Positions 1-22,400 of a DNA stretch of 64,000 nt are shown here, piece by piece (position 1 is the first letter of the stretch; every line of letters begins with the position of its first letter). A model generated the notes under the pieces. The model saw nothing but the letters and a program-made list of their open reading frames with translations. It searched no databases and was not told the origin of the DNA. The stretch is from Trachythela sp. YZ-2020. Its lineage: Eukaryota; Cnidaria; Anthozoa; Malacalcyonacea; Clavulariidae. Location of the stretch: contig JADLSH010000184.1 in NCBI GenBank assembly GCA_016169945.1, forward strand, positions 1,426,001 through 1,490,000. Reading direction: 5' to 3'. The position numbers and the translations under genes are program-made.

Positions 1-822
1 GCTTCCATGCAGTTTGCCTCTAACAGACTCCGCAGATTTCTCCGGGGTAATCCGGTTCCCTCCTGTAGCAACACTGGATCAATAAGAGATGACCCTTACT
101 GAACCTCTGTGGAGAACAGTTTAGAACTGATGGGGCTATCCAGTTTAAATAAAGTTAGTTTAGTTTAGGTTTCCTCCTGTAGTAACACTGGATTAATTTG
201 GGATGACTCTTACTGAACCTCTGTCAGTTTAAATAAAGTTAGTTTAGTTTAGGTTTCCTCCTGTAGTAACACTGGATCAATAAGAGATGACCCTTACTGA
301 ACCTCTGTGAAGAACAGTTTAGAACTGATGGGGCTATCCAGTATAAATAAAGTTAGTTTAGTTTAGGTTTCCTCCTGTAGTAACACTGGATCAATAAGAG
401 ATGACTCTTACTGAACCTCTGTGGAGAACAGTTTAGAACTGATAGAGCTATCCAGTATAAATAAAGTTAGTTTAGTTTAGGTTTCCTCCTGTAGTAACAC
501 TGGATCAATAAGAGATGACTCTTACTGGATCTCTAGGGAGAACAGTTTAGAACAGATAGAGCTATCCAGTATAAATAAAGTTAGTTTAGGTTTCCTCCTG
601 TAGTAACACTGGATCAACAAGAGAGGACTCTTACTGAACATCTAGGGAGAACAGTTTAGAACTGATAGAGCTATCCAGTATAAATAAAGTTAGTTTAGTT
701 TAGGTTTCCTCCTGTAGTAACACTGGATCAACAAGAGATGACTCTTACTGAACCTCTGCGGAGAACAGTTTAGAACTGATGTGGCTATCCAGTATAAATA
801 AAGTTAGTTTAGTTCACTTTAC

Positions 823-829
<7 letters not shown>
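1..829. repeat. Minisatellite, about seven units of 114-116 bp
   Basis: Each unit begins near GTTTCCTCCTGTAGTAACAC and ends near AAAGTTAGTTTAGTTTAG. Unit starts fall near 53, 169, 252, 366, 480, 589 and 705, so the period is 114-116 bp; one unit is shortened to 83 bp and one to 109 bp. Units differ by scattered substitutions. The same family recurs at 12776-13540 and 38795-39040, and as single fragments near 23665 and 50850, so it is a dispersed tandem-repeat family. Its right edge abuts a PFK exon at 823, so it lies in a PFK intron. Confidence 0.9.
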
Positions 830-9435
<8,606 letters not shown>

Positions 9436-10486
9436 CTTGACAGTAAAATTTTAGTTCTTGAGAGGTGTCAAACTTGTCAGAAGTATTAAAATTTCGCAAT
9501 TGAAAACTGTTCAAACTTCAAGAAAGCGTATTGAAACGTTCGCTTTCCACAAAGCCTTTGCAGTTTAGGAATATGTGTTCCTTTAGTTTTTCATATTGTT
9601 GTCCAAGTTGTAAAAGTTTAAAATGGTTTCGGTGAAAAATAACAATATAATTTAGTAAACAAACAGAATAGATTTCGACCAACCTTCTGACCGAGACACA
9701 CAAAACACTGGGAACGAGCCCTCTGGGTAATTCTAGGAAAACCAAGGAATTCTCATTATGTGATTTATTATTAGCATGACAAAATTACTGGATGCTGATT
9801 GGTTGAGAGGAGTACAAAACAAACAAAATGGCGGAAATTTTGTCATGCTAATAATAAACAAGTAATCATGCGATGTTGCTCGTACAATTAGGGATTAATA
9901 GTACTCGTGATGTTTGGAAATTTTGCCAAATTGGACTCGCCCCGGCGGCTCGTCCAATTTTGGCAAAATTTCCAAACATCACTCGTACTATTAATCCCTA
10001 ATTGTACTCGCCATCGCATGATAACCTATACTTATGAATTTATAATTTGTTCCTTTTTAATAATTTGTAATTTAATTAATAGTAAAAATTTATCACAAAA
10101 TATATCAAAAATGAACTTGAATACTTTTCAATAAGCAAATTTCGATTTACTAGTACAGTTTATACCAGTCAAACTAGTAGCATATTGTAATTAATTTGTC
10201 ATTGTAATATTCTTATATTTTGTTTTCCAAGTTAATTTCATTGATCAAAATCTCTTGCTAGGGATAAGATTACCCGATCAATTCAGCACAGTTTTTATAG
10301 AAAGTTTCTAAATATATGTATTTTCCTCAAAATTTTCATTCAACGAAGAAAAATATTTCCTGCTCGAAAGGAATTTCCATCAGTGGAAGGTGGAAACTAC
10401 TTGACAAGTTATATTTTTGCAAGATGAAGTATACCCTTTAAACAACAAATCAACAATGGCGCGGGATTTTTGAGTGAAAAGGCAAG
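9436..10486. promoter_or_regulatory. Head-to-head spacer between PFK and RBBP8 with a long palindrome
   Basis: PFK leaves to the left and RBBP8 to the right, so this 1 kb must hold both promoters unless more 5' exons exist. It holds an inverted pair at about 9767-9789 and 9836-9857 (arms AGCATGACAAAATT). It also holds a near-perfect palindrome at about 9868-10022 with arms of about 65 bp around a GCCCCGGCGGC centre. A six-codon upstream ORF (10456-10473) precedes the RBBP8 start. I see no clear TATA box. Confidence 0.5.
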
Positions 10487-13400
10487 ATGAGTGAGGGACG
10501 ATTTCTGTCCGTTTTGAAAGTAGCTAAAGATCTATTCTTGGAGAAATTGCAAGGTGTGTATTACTTCCTGCAAATTATGAAAAATATCTAGTGAAATTTA
10601 TCCAAGTAATGAATTTATAATCGTTATTTTATGTTTCCCAGCTATTTATAATTAAAGGTGATCTGGTGATGTAAAGTCCCGATGTAAACAAACCGGCAAC
10701 GTCCGTTTGTTTACATTTTAAACACGCTATATTTAAAAAATTATGATGTGTTCTGGTTCGCTATGCTTTAAATAAATACAGATTCAAGTTTCTGATTTAG
10801 AAGATGTCGAATTTTATTCAAAACAACGCGAAATTTGGACATTGTTTACATCGCGGGACCCTCCATAGCACATGCGCAGAACGGACTTTACATGGTCTTT
10901 AATATATAAATATAATTTAAGTTTCATATCTGAAATTCTGACAAGTGACGTACAGTACTAAACATAGGTAATAGCTTGTTAACAGTGTTTTAATGAGGCA
11001 GCTGGTCTTGTCATTTTTGGTGACTCAACTTGAGTCCAGTATGAAACATTCACCCAACAAGCAGGGGCAGCCCATGGTGCATTCTTGCACAAGTTCCTTG
11101 GCATGGACTTAAGATACTGCTTGCCGTAGTGACATGAGATTTTTGGAGAGTATTGGACGTATGCTCCTCTAAATCATGTTGGCACACATTCACCCTGAAA
11201 AAACCTCTCTAAAATGGGCCTTAAAGGGGCTAGCTTCGCTGCATCATTTTAGTGTCTGTATTAGAGATGGTAACCTGGCCCACCCCAAAATATCTCTTGT
11301 ATCAGAGGAGCCAGACCTGCCAGTGAGCATATTTGCAGGCATATATATATCTCGCGCCATATTAACGTCAGATGTGCATTTGCAAAACGCTCAAAAACTA
11401 CAACAATGGAGACTAGATTAATACTTTGCAACGTTGCAATGTTACATTGTCTGCAATGCGTGTGGCTAGTAAATAAGTCTCAATGTTGACGTAAAAACTT
11501 AAGAGTGGCAAAAACGAGATGCAAGATTTCACGAAGGCGCGTGTGGAGGCGTGCAGGGACTGCATGTGTAATCGCATGCCTCAAGTGGCCAGGTCTGAGG
11601 AGAATGCATCCCCTGTCTAATGCACTACAATTTGTATATACACGTCATGTACCGGTACTGTATAGATCTAAGAGTGCTTTTAAATTCAAATCCAACAATG
11701 ATCAAGTAGACATTAACTAAAAAGTTAATTTAATATTCTAATATTATTTATAGCGGAGGAAAAGCTGAAAAGTGAAAATGGAAGATTATTAGAAGAAATA
11801 GAACATTTGAAGGGCAAAAATGAAGAATTTTTATTGGAAAATAAAAGGTTAAAATTGACTAGAATTTTAGTATAAACTCTAGTATATATTCTAGTATAAA
11901 CTAGAATATATACACATTATTATATTACATTTCTTTCCAGTTTGTATATATGCATGTGGTCTTTCATGGAAATGATTCAAAAACAAATAAATAAATGCAA
12001 TACAATTCTGAAACTTGAATGATATTCATCTAGACTGATTGAAAATATAAAATCTTCTTCTGAAAATTTCGAACGAGCAACTGAAGAAATTGAAAGGTAA
12101 CTGATATATCTTGTCAAAATTCAGTGCAGCAACGTTCTTTAAATTTTGGGGTTTTTTTTACCCGACATTTATTTGAGGGCAGCGCTTATTCGAGGGCGGC
12201 GCACTTTAAAAATTATTCTATTGCGTCTGTCTTGCACAGAATTGCGTATTTCCAAAGTTCTGAAAAGAGAGAGAGAGAGAGAGTTTAACGAGAGAGCATT
12301 GAAATGGTGAAATATACTCACTTTAAACTTGAAAATAATGTAGTAGAGGATACTAAATGAAATGTACTGTAGCTGTTTCTAGTTGTATGCTTCAATAAAA
12401 TGCTGCATGATGCGCCGAGGGTGTCGGGGGCGACGTGAACGTATTTGTGTAAAGAGCATGAAAATTATCTTAATAAAGAACTGTAAATTTACATATCTTA
12501 GATTGTCAGAAAAAGTAAGAAATTCGAAAAAATTCGTGAAGGTCTATTTTACAGATCAACTCAATAGAATGAAAGGTACGTTTAATCGTTACTTACACGA
12601 GAGAAATCATAAATTTCGTATATATTAAATCTCTTTTATTACTTTCAGAAATTGAGAAGAATGGAATTTATAGCGCCGAAACATTTTCTTATCTTGTTGG
12701 CGAAGTTGGAAGGTGCAAAATTTGTTTTGTGGTTTGTCCTAACCCTTAGGCTTATAGCCTGATATCAAACTAGAGTAAGACAGTTTAGAAATGCTAACAC
12801 TGGATCAATAAGAGATGACTCTTACTGGACATCTAGGGAGAACAGTTTAGAACTGATAGAGCTATCCAGTATAAATAAAGTTAGTTTAGTTTAGGTTTCC
12901 TCCTGTAGTAACACTAGATCAATAAGGCATGACTCTTACTGGACTTCTAGAGAGAACAGTTTAGAACTGATAGAGCTATCTAGTATAAATAAAGTTAGTT
13001 TAGTTTAGGTTTCCTCCTGTAGTAACACTGGATCAATAAGGCATGACTCTTACTGGACCTCTAGGGAGAACAGTTTAGAACTGATAGAGCTATCTAGTGT
13101 AAATAAAGTTCAGTTTAGTTTAGGTTTCCTCCTGAAGTAACACTGAACAATAAGAGATGGTCATCGTGGTCTATAAAGTTAGACTAAATAAAGTTAATTT
13201 AGTTTTATAGGCTCCTTTCCTGTATAGTAACACTGAATCAGTAAGGGATGGCCTTTACTAGCCCCTTAAGAGAACAGTTTAAAACTTGGAGAGCTATCCA
13301 ATAGGAATAAAGTTAGTCGCAGTTTTGGTTTCCTTCATTAGTAACACTGGAGGAATACGGAATGGCCGTTAGTGTTATTCTAGGGAGAACAGTTTGGAAC

Positions 13401-16400
13401 TGATAGAGCTATTAGGTTTTCTCCTGTAGTATCTCGGGACTAACGAGGGATGGCCCTAACTGAACCTCTAGGGAGAACAGTTTAGACTTGATAGAACGTT
13501 ACAGTAAGAGCTATCTAGTACAATATTTGTTCAGTATAATTTAGTTTAACCACATACCCCCTAAAGGGATCTTTAGCCTCCCCTCCTTCAACACTATAGA
13601 AATCCATTTCCCCATTTACTTAGAAGTCTATGTAACACCACTCTTAATTACGAAACCGACAACAACCAACCAAACAAGAAACCCTGTCAAGGAAAACTAT
13701 CAACAAACAAAGAACACAGACGAACGCGCTATGAAGACGTGGAGCCATCGAAAGATCACGCAAAGCCTTCCGCAACATTGAACAAGAACAATACACGGAC
13801 CACAACAAACACTGCAAGACGGCGAGATATTTCTCACAATCAGAAACAAAATGAACCATTTAACGATGACAATGAAGAAACTCTTAATAGTATTTCCACA
13901 AAAACTTTTTCAACCCAACAAGATATGAAAGGTCAAAGAATAGCAGCAAACAAAAATTGCAGCCTTAGAGTGAAAAGTTCAAACCATCAAGACATTCGAG
14001 ATTTGTTAAACCCCGATTTAACCCTATCATCTATCGGTCCCCCTTTCAAGTCTAGTACCCAAATCGAATCGGATAAAAATAAAGAAAAAATTGACATTAC
14101 ATCACAAACCTTAATTCCAAGTCAAGAAAATGTGAAAAATCAGAGGACAATTCCAAGCAAAAGTGGAAACACTCAAGACAACCATTTCTTGGATCCTGAT
14201 TTAACCCTGCGTTCACCTATTGGTCCCCCTTCGAAGTCCAGTACCCCACAGGGTCCCCACTCTGGCGAAGAACCGAAAAAAATCACACTAGCGTTCAGTC
14301 CCCCGCAGAATTCTCCGTCTATACTAAGCAATGAGGATATCGAGGGACTATTACCTCAGATACTTTCAATGGAAGGCGAGGTTCCTGAGAAAACTGAACC
14401 CCAATCCCCGACTATTCTGACGCGGTCGCATAGTTTCACAAGAACGACTATTTTGGCCGTCGCGTCACCGGACCATAGGACACCCAAGCGAAAGAGGAAT
14501 GATATATCATTCGGGTCTCCATTGGATTCAGGATCAAAACAAGAGAAGGTTAATGAAACGACAGTTTTAGGTGAAACAAGTACCAGCGAGAATGAGTGTC
14601 GAAAACAGTCTTCTAAAGTAAGCCAAATATTTAAATGTAATTTATTTATTTTCCCAAATCGAAGAGTAGCCTAGGTCCGATTGTTAGAATGTAACAAATT
14701 AAGATATCAACCCAACCGCTGGAAACAACAGACAGACAAAGAATGTTAGAAGTACAAAGTTTTAAGCCAAATGACTTCTCGCCGACAACTTTTTCTTGGC
14801 AAGTTTTTTGCTAGTGTGTACGGCAAAAATACAAATATATCTTGAGAAGTTTCATAGACGAGAAAGTATAGACGAGAAGGTTTTCTTATCGGTCGTACAC
14901 AACGTAGAGGATTTCCTTGTTCTAAATCAGCCATGATGCGATTTTAATCAAGAAGCCCAGTAAGGGAAAGCTTAAGGCCATGTTATACTCCAGCCTGCGT
15001 GCAGGTCTATACAGAAATTTCGTTTCCTGTATAGACTGCGAATCGGCGGGCAAGAGCTTGTTCTGTCACGTGGCACTCCGCATTAATTAAGGCTAAAATA
15101 TGCCTTAATTAAGGCGCATTCTCAAAATCCTGTCCTTCCAGCAAGGAAGTGTCTGGAACAGATGCCATCTTCGTTTATTAAATATCATAGTTTTCCAATA
15201 AATAGCCAATCACAGTTTTCCTCGGATTCTCGGGGAAATCCACGTGACAGAACAAGCTTTTGCCCGCCGATTCGCAGTCTATACAGGAAACGAAATTTCT
15301 GTGTAGACCTGCACGCAGGCTAGTGATACTCCAGCCAGGCAATTTTTGCTGCAACTTGCAAGGCAATTTCGGACACAGAGCGATGTTAGGTAAACATTGT
15401 GAGCATGAATCTCGTTTTACTTTGCCGATATTTTTCTTGCTAAACATGCCCAGAAAGTGACCAAGAAATGAATGAGAATGGTAATGTTGGTGAAGTGAAA
15501 CGCGGACCATGTTCAATGTTTTCCTGTGTGTACAATTTTATATAACAAGGCTCTGTGCAAGTTGCAGCGAAATATTCCCCCGTATAACGTACATGGCTTT
15601 TAGAAACAACGATTTTTCCTGATTTTCTTAAGCCCTCAACTGGGAACCAGATCCTCTCACCAGATATCATAATCCTGGACAACAGCGACTTTGTGAAACC
15701 CAACGGCACAGGGGTACCAAAAAAGAAACCCAAGACTGCCTCTGCTGCTAATGAATCAGCATTGAACACAAGTAGTCTGTTGTTTACCTCACCACAGACC
15801 AGTAACAGTCCAGGTATTGGTCTCATGTGTATTTTTATAGCTCGGAGGGTGATTTGACCTCTGATTTGTTTGTTTGTTTGTTTGTTTGTTTGTTTGTTTG
15901 TTTGTTTGTGAGCATGATAATTAAAATATTACCAAACAGCTATCCATAGTTCAGAAATTTTGATAATCCGACGGCAAAAATAAGCGTTTCGTTCGTTTCA
16001 TTCAATTTTTCAGCGCCCCCGCCGTCCAAAGCTGGTCAAAGTGGTGATGAATCGGACGAAATATGTGGAAATGAAGGGATCGATCAGGTAATCTGGTATT
16101 TACTGTAATGTATGATAACACTAATTACCCTGGACCACTGATCTAAAAACAAGGACTGGATAGAGCATCCTATTGAATTCAATGAGACAATTTTGATGCC
16201 AGAATATTTTTAATGAGATCAGATTTTTAAATCTGCCAAATTCTTGACTAGTCAAATCGTTAGCTGTTTAAATTAGTTATACTTTGAAGCAACTATATTT
16301 TCCATGTAACTTAAGAATAATAGGGTTCCAGAACGTTTTAAACACCAGCATAATGAGGCCCATGCCATATTGGTGTGGACTCCTGCTCATATCCACTGGC

Positions 16401-19400
16401 AAATTTAGGGCCAAAGAGAGGGCTACCATCTCAATTTTAATAGACAATATTTGCCTTTTTCTACTAATCCCTAGAAACTTATAGAAGCTTTCTTAATCAT
16501 GTCACAACATCACAGATTTGTGGTGGTCATTATGGCTGGCGTTGGCTTTTAATTTATGTATAGCAGATGCACTATCCAGTCCTTGTTTTCAGATCAATAC
16601 CAGGACATCAAGCAAAAAATAATGTGGTGGTGGTGCTAAAAGTAAACTATCTTATGTTTGCCTTTTGGGAAGCATAGTGAGTGCAGCAACGAGTGACTAT
16701 CATATGTTGTTCAACACGAGAAATAAATCTGGTCTTCCGGGCATCCATGTATTTTTCTGTCATTATATCTTTGCAAATTCTTTTCAATTCATTTCAAAAA
16801 TTATTTTCAATCATAAAAAAAAAAGGATTTTTTCATATGTGAGATTCTCATAGTCAATCTCACATCAGTTTTATCAGTGCTCGAAATCTCTATAAAGCAC
16901 TATACTTTATATAATAATATGTAATAATGTCATTCGCTTATTCAGTTGAATATTGGGAGAAATTGACCTTCGGCTTTCATCTGCTCTCGTTTCAACGCTC
17001 ATTTCGGTTTGCATAAATAGCTCTGGAAACACGAAAAACGTCCTTTATTTCTTATAATGTTTAATATACATTTCTATATTCAATAAACCAATAAAAATTT
17101 ACAACTTTTTTAACAAGAATACGAGGAAGTATAGGAACAAAACTCCAGTCTTATTCCGCTTTTAAACTGCGAGAATCCGTCTGGATATGCCTGAATACCT
17201 TGATCATTATTAAACAAATCTTCAGTATTCCAGTCTATATACCCCTCATGAGGGCCCAAATATCCATCAACCAGGGGACACGTGTCGAATCTCATTAAGA
17301 TCAGACTATTGCATTGTGGGAAGCCAGTGAGCATGCGCGGGCCATCATCGCGACAACAGAAATACATTTGAGTGTTCTTGTCGTAAACACCGTCTGGCAA
17401 TGTTCCTTCAGCGCTGTTTGTGTTTTGACTGTCTTTGTCGTCCCAGTGTATACTGCCTGGATTGAAGAAGATAAATTTTATCAATATGATCTAAAAAAAT
17501 TTGATGGCACATACATGCAGCAGGACAAATAAAGACCTACGAAATGAAGACCCCGTTTACAGAGGGACGAGAGGGTCTAACTGGGTTTTGAAGGTGTTTG
17601 TTAGATGGACATTTCGAGCAAAAATTATTTACATATTTTTATACCTACCATTAGCGAAAAATGCAACTATAGGCAATCTGGCAGGAATCGAACTGCGGCT
17701 CTGCGATTCCGGTACAGCGCCAACTGAGCTACAGAGTGTCAGAGTCCAGTTGTCAATAGCCAACCACAAGTTCATGTATATATACTAGGGTGATGCCAGG
17801 ATTTGGTAATAAGGGTAATAATATTTATAATATTAATGTATTAATATTAATATTAATAATATTATATATTAATATATATTAATGTATTAATATTCATTAT
17901 ATATTAATATTATAATTATTATAATATTTATAATTTAATAATATTAATAATTATAATATTATTAATATTTGGTATATAAGGGTAATTACAAATTCGCAAA
18001 GAGACAAATTAAATAAAAACAAAAACCCCCATAAAATCCTACCTTCCATAAATCCTCGCGGACAAAATCCTCCTTTACGAAAAACACAGAAACGTCCCTT
18101 CGGCCACGAACTTGATCGCGAATATCTCACTCTAGTCTTGCAACAAAACCCCCAGCCTAGGTTCTTGCCCAACGTTGCCACGTACGGCGCGTCCCCTCGT
18201 ATCGTATTGTTGCCTTCTGTGGTATGGAAACGATAACCTCGTTCCCAACCGAGTGGGCATCGTTCGTTTGATGGCATTGGTAGACAATATTGCCCTTTAG
18301 GCCAGACCGCCGCGGCTTGAGTAGATATAAGTAACAAGATAGCAGTAGGTAGCAATATCATGATTGCGACTATAGTTTGTATCGCGTTAGGTTGATCTTC
18401 TTTCTATTAACCATGCACGGTTAGGTAACTTAAATTTGTAGATGCGTTGTCTTTCTTTCAGTATGGTTAAAGACGCTTCATATTCTTATGAGTGTCTTAG
18501 TATATTCTAGTTTCCTAATCGAAAACGGATGTTTGCGCATTTTAAAAATTGCCAAATATTTCTAAAGTATTAGTGTTATCACTGTTATTTATGGTATTAT
18601 GTCTGAGGAAATCGTAAGATTCTTAATTGAAATACAATATTATAAACACGCGTTTAAGCATGGATGATTCACGAACGTTCATTATGTAAAAGGCGTGAAT
18701 GACCTTGCGAAGAATATTTGCGAAACGTGGCGAGGTTTAGATTGAAGAGTTGAGGTTGTATTGGAGTGTTGTGCATGTGCTTTTCACCTCTGCGATTTGG
18801 GTTTAATTCCTGCAATATATAATTTTGAAGATATGTTGCGCTGACGCGATGCATGAGGATGTTGTTACTGTGACGTGCTTCAAAGCACGGTTAATTATAA
18901 GGTCAAGCATGCAATGTCAAAATGCACGGCCTATTGTTTAGTTTCGTCATATCTTTGATAATGCCGATTTTAAAAGGGTTGAATAATTTGTTTTGTTTGT
19001 TGCTCTGTCTTGAAAAGTGTTGTCATTTGTTGTTTTGTCTAATGGTGTTGTCGTCGGTGGATTCATTGTCTGATTAAATTATTGTATAATATAATAACAT
19101 TATATAATCAATCATGATTATGTAATGATTGATTTTATAATTATTTCATGAGTGATTGAATGACAGATTGTTTAATCATCTTTTTATATATTTGCTTACT
19201 CTTGCGTTCAAAACTCTGATCATGATTAGCCAAACTAAATTGAAAATTAGGTCCTAATTTACATAGCGGAATAAAGACCTTCTCCGTCTGCCTCTTGCAA
19301 AGACGTCTAAATACCAAAGTTCGTTTCGTTACAATGGGGCTAAAGAGTGGAATACTCTACCTGCTAATCTTAGGAAAGAAACGTCACTTTCCAAATTTAA

Positions 19401-22400
19401 GAAACAACTGAGATTATATCTCTGTAATCAGATTAGCAGGTGAAATGAGTTGTTATTGATTAACTATATTGTATTGTTTTTCTGTATTTATGTATTATGT
19501 AATGTTTTATTGTACACACAGGCCTCCATTTAAACCAGCCTTATAGCTGAATTGGATCGCCCTGTTTAAATATTGCTATTAAAATAAAATTATTAAATTA
19601 AAATTGTTGACAATTTAGTATCTTCATTACTATACTATAGTGTTTATTTTCTATAACATTTATAAACTTTTCTCAGTTGTTAATATAATTTAACTGACCT
19701 TAAATCTATGTAAATAATGTTATATTCTACTAGGGGCCAAGAAGGCAAGAACTAAAAGCCCACAATGGTTTCTTTATGGCTCCTAGCCCAAATTTACTTC
19801 TTGTTATGTTATATAATGGTTATTTTTCACATTATGTAAAAAAGGCAGATTAATAAATTGAAATTGAATAACAATACTGTCATCCAGTCATAATCCAGAG
19901 ATCGGAATGTTCCATTGTCTTTTTCAGGGCGCGAAATAACGGCCGGTCAACGGACAATGTCCGGCCAAAATGAGTAGTTGTCCGGTCAAACTCTCGCATG
20001 ACCGGTCATTTTGACCGGCTACTTTTTAAAGTTTACATGTAATTCAGTTGCTAAATAAAGCGAACGAGCAAACTATTTTCATGCAATTTTCTCATGGATT
20101 AAGTTTCGAAGTTGCTGACAAGTGAAAATAGCCGGCACGCAGTGACTGCAACTGTCAAAACTTATGTTTTTTGTTAATTTCGTCTGATGTTGCGTTTACT
20201 TTGAATAATATTTACTGTACGGACTTTACAATAAAACTCAGAAGTGATTCTTGACTTCTACAGACATTTTTCTAGTTACATTAAGTATTTTACATTTAAG
20301 GGGACTTTGTCAGGCTTTAGTTTAGCTGAATAATTTGACCGGCCAGAAATGCGGGATGTCCGAGCTAAAGTTGGTTTGGCGGCTCACATTGACCGGCCAC
20401 CCTCCAGCCGTTATTTCGCGCCCTGTTTTTAGTTGTTTTGAAAATCCCACTCGTTGTTTTGACATATGTGGGACGTTATGCGAAGGCCCTGTTCAATTTA
20501 GAAAAACAATATTCATTTGTATTTTTTATATATTTCAATACAGGAAAAACCGAAGATTGCCCTGAATTTTAATATTGATGAAAGCACGAGAGATGGAAGA
20601 ATTCCCGAAAGGTAAGAATTTTAAATATTATTTTGTATTTGATTGTTGTTTCTTTATTAATACTTCGAAAATTATTAAATTAGTTTATCACGAAAAAGAA
20701 GGTACTGCAGGTCAAGGTAAAAGTCCTTAAAACTACCTGTCATTCGATATTCAGCTCGTGCAAGTGACGTCACAGCTCGTAAATGTATTTAGCTTCCGCC
20801 ATTTTGGGTGAGAAATTCCACCATTCCCATTGGACAAATTCAAACTAATTGAAATGAAATCCAAGATGGCTGACATTAATCATACACCAACCTTCCTTAA
20901 TAACTCGAGTTCTCGACATGCTAAAACAACAAACTATACACCAAAATACTCCTCGTTGTTCAAGGATTCTAGCGAGATATAGCTTGCCTTATAACTCTCA
21001 GTATTTCGCAAGATATAAGCGAAAACGGCACTCGATGAAATCCACGATAATGCCACCCAAAATAGCACAATATTTGGCATGACGTAATGATCTCGCGTGA
21101 CTGCACGAGCCGAATAGGTGGTGTTCAACCAATCTCAAGGGATTTAAAGAACAAAGAGAATTGCAAACAAGCATTAAAATCCTTTGTCAAATTCATCCAA
21201 TATGGCGGCGGTGACGTAACTTGCACACCAGGGGCCGGTTGTATAAAACTCTTAACCACCTTTTAACTACCTGTTTTGTAGTTAAATGGTAGTTAAGTCT
21301 AAAATAAGCGATTCTGATTGGTTAACTTTCGCACTAACTATAGTTAACTTTAACTACTTTTCTATACAACCGGCCCCAGCAATATAACTCTTACATACTG
21401 ACGTGTTTCAGAGAGGAAGAAAAAAGTCCACAATACAAATACAAAGAAGTGGTGAGAGGGAAAGACAAGCGGGCAAAGCTCAACGGATATTTCTGTGCGG
21501 ATTGTGAGAAGGTAAAACAGATTTCAACAAACCTGAAATATTTTAGACGAAAGGGCACTCAAAGATTGCATACATCCGCCAGGAATTTAAGTCAAGTATT
21601 TTAGTATTTATGGATACATTATACATTCAGTTTCCAAGAAAAGCCAGATAACTTTTCAGAAAGCTAAAATATATAATGCAAACAATGGCATGGAGAACAA
21701 TGGGATTTTCAAAAAATGAAAAGACAATGGAACATTCCGATCACTGAATCATGACTGGATGGCATGGAGGAGAGTGGGATTTTAAAAATACAATTAACAG
21801 ACAATGGAACATTCCCATCACTGGATCGTGACTGGATGCCATGGAGAACAGTGAGAAACAATGCAAGACAATGGAACATTCCGATCGCTGAATCGTGACT
21901 GGATATCATGATCTTTTTAATCTGTGAGGATGATTCTGAAATAAAATTGAAAAACTGGAAGACAATCTTTTAGTTGTTAAGATATTTTCTGCATTTCTTG
22001 TGTTCAATAAAACTCGTTTTTATTTGCCGTTGGCTCGAAAGCCCCATTGGTAAAGTGGCGGTCTAGAAACCCGAAGATGCCAACGTGTGATGCCCGCTCA
22101 AGAAAACATAACATCTCCTTTCTTGAATAATTAAACCAGTAAAACTTTACATTCTTCATTGCAGTATTATGGCAGTTTAAAACTGAACGAAGCAGAAATG
22201 CAAGAACGTCTCAAGGCCTGCTCAAGACACCGTGCCCGATTCTCTCCTGCCCCCAACACGCCCGAACATTTCTGGCAAGTTGACTTTATGAACACGAATG
22301 AATATATTGAGAAAGGTTTTATGAGAACTGAATCTGAACTACCGCCTGAAAAACGTAAACTTAAAAGTCGAAGATTGAGATTAGGAAAGACGCAGAAATA

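Noticed and set aside
11176..11720. Short plus-strand ORFs of 71-81 residues in RBBP8 intron 1.
   Set aside because: No motif, no splice context that fits, and no duplicate to test conservation.
15178..15826. Minus-strand ORFs of 112 and 128 residues, repeated in copy 2 at 40432-41008.
   Set aside because: They are shadows of a MITE, a foldback and the plus-strand RBBP8 exon 15633-15813, which has correct phases and splice sites.
17110..18361. Cys-rich secreted protein considered as a venom toxin.
   Set aside because: Length and the WPKGQYC, FCCRDDG and WDDKDS/WNTED pattern fit ApeC, not any toxin scaffold.
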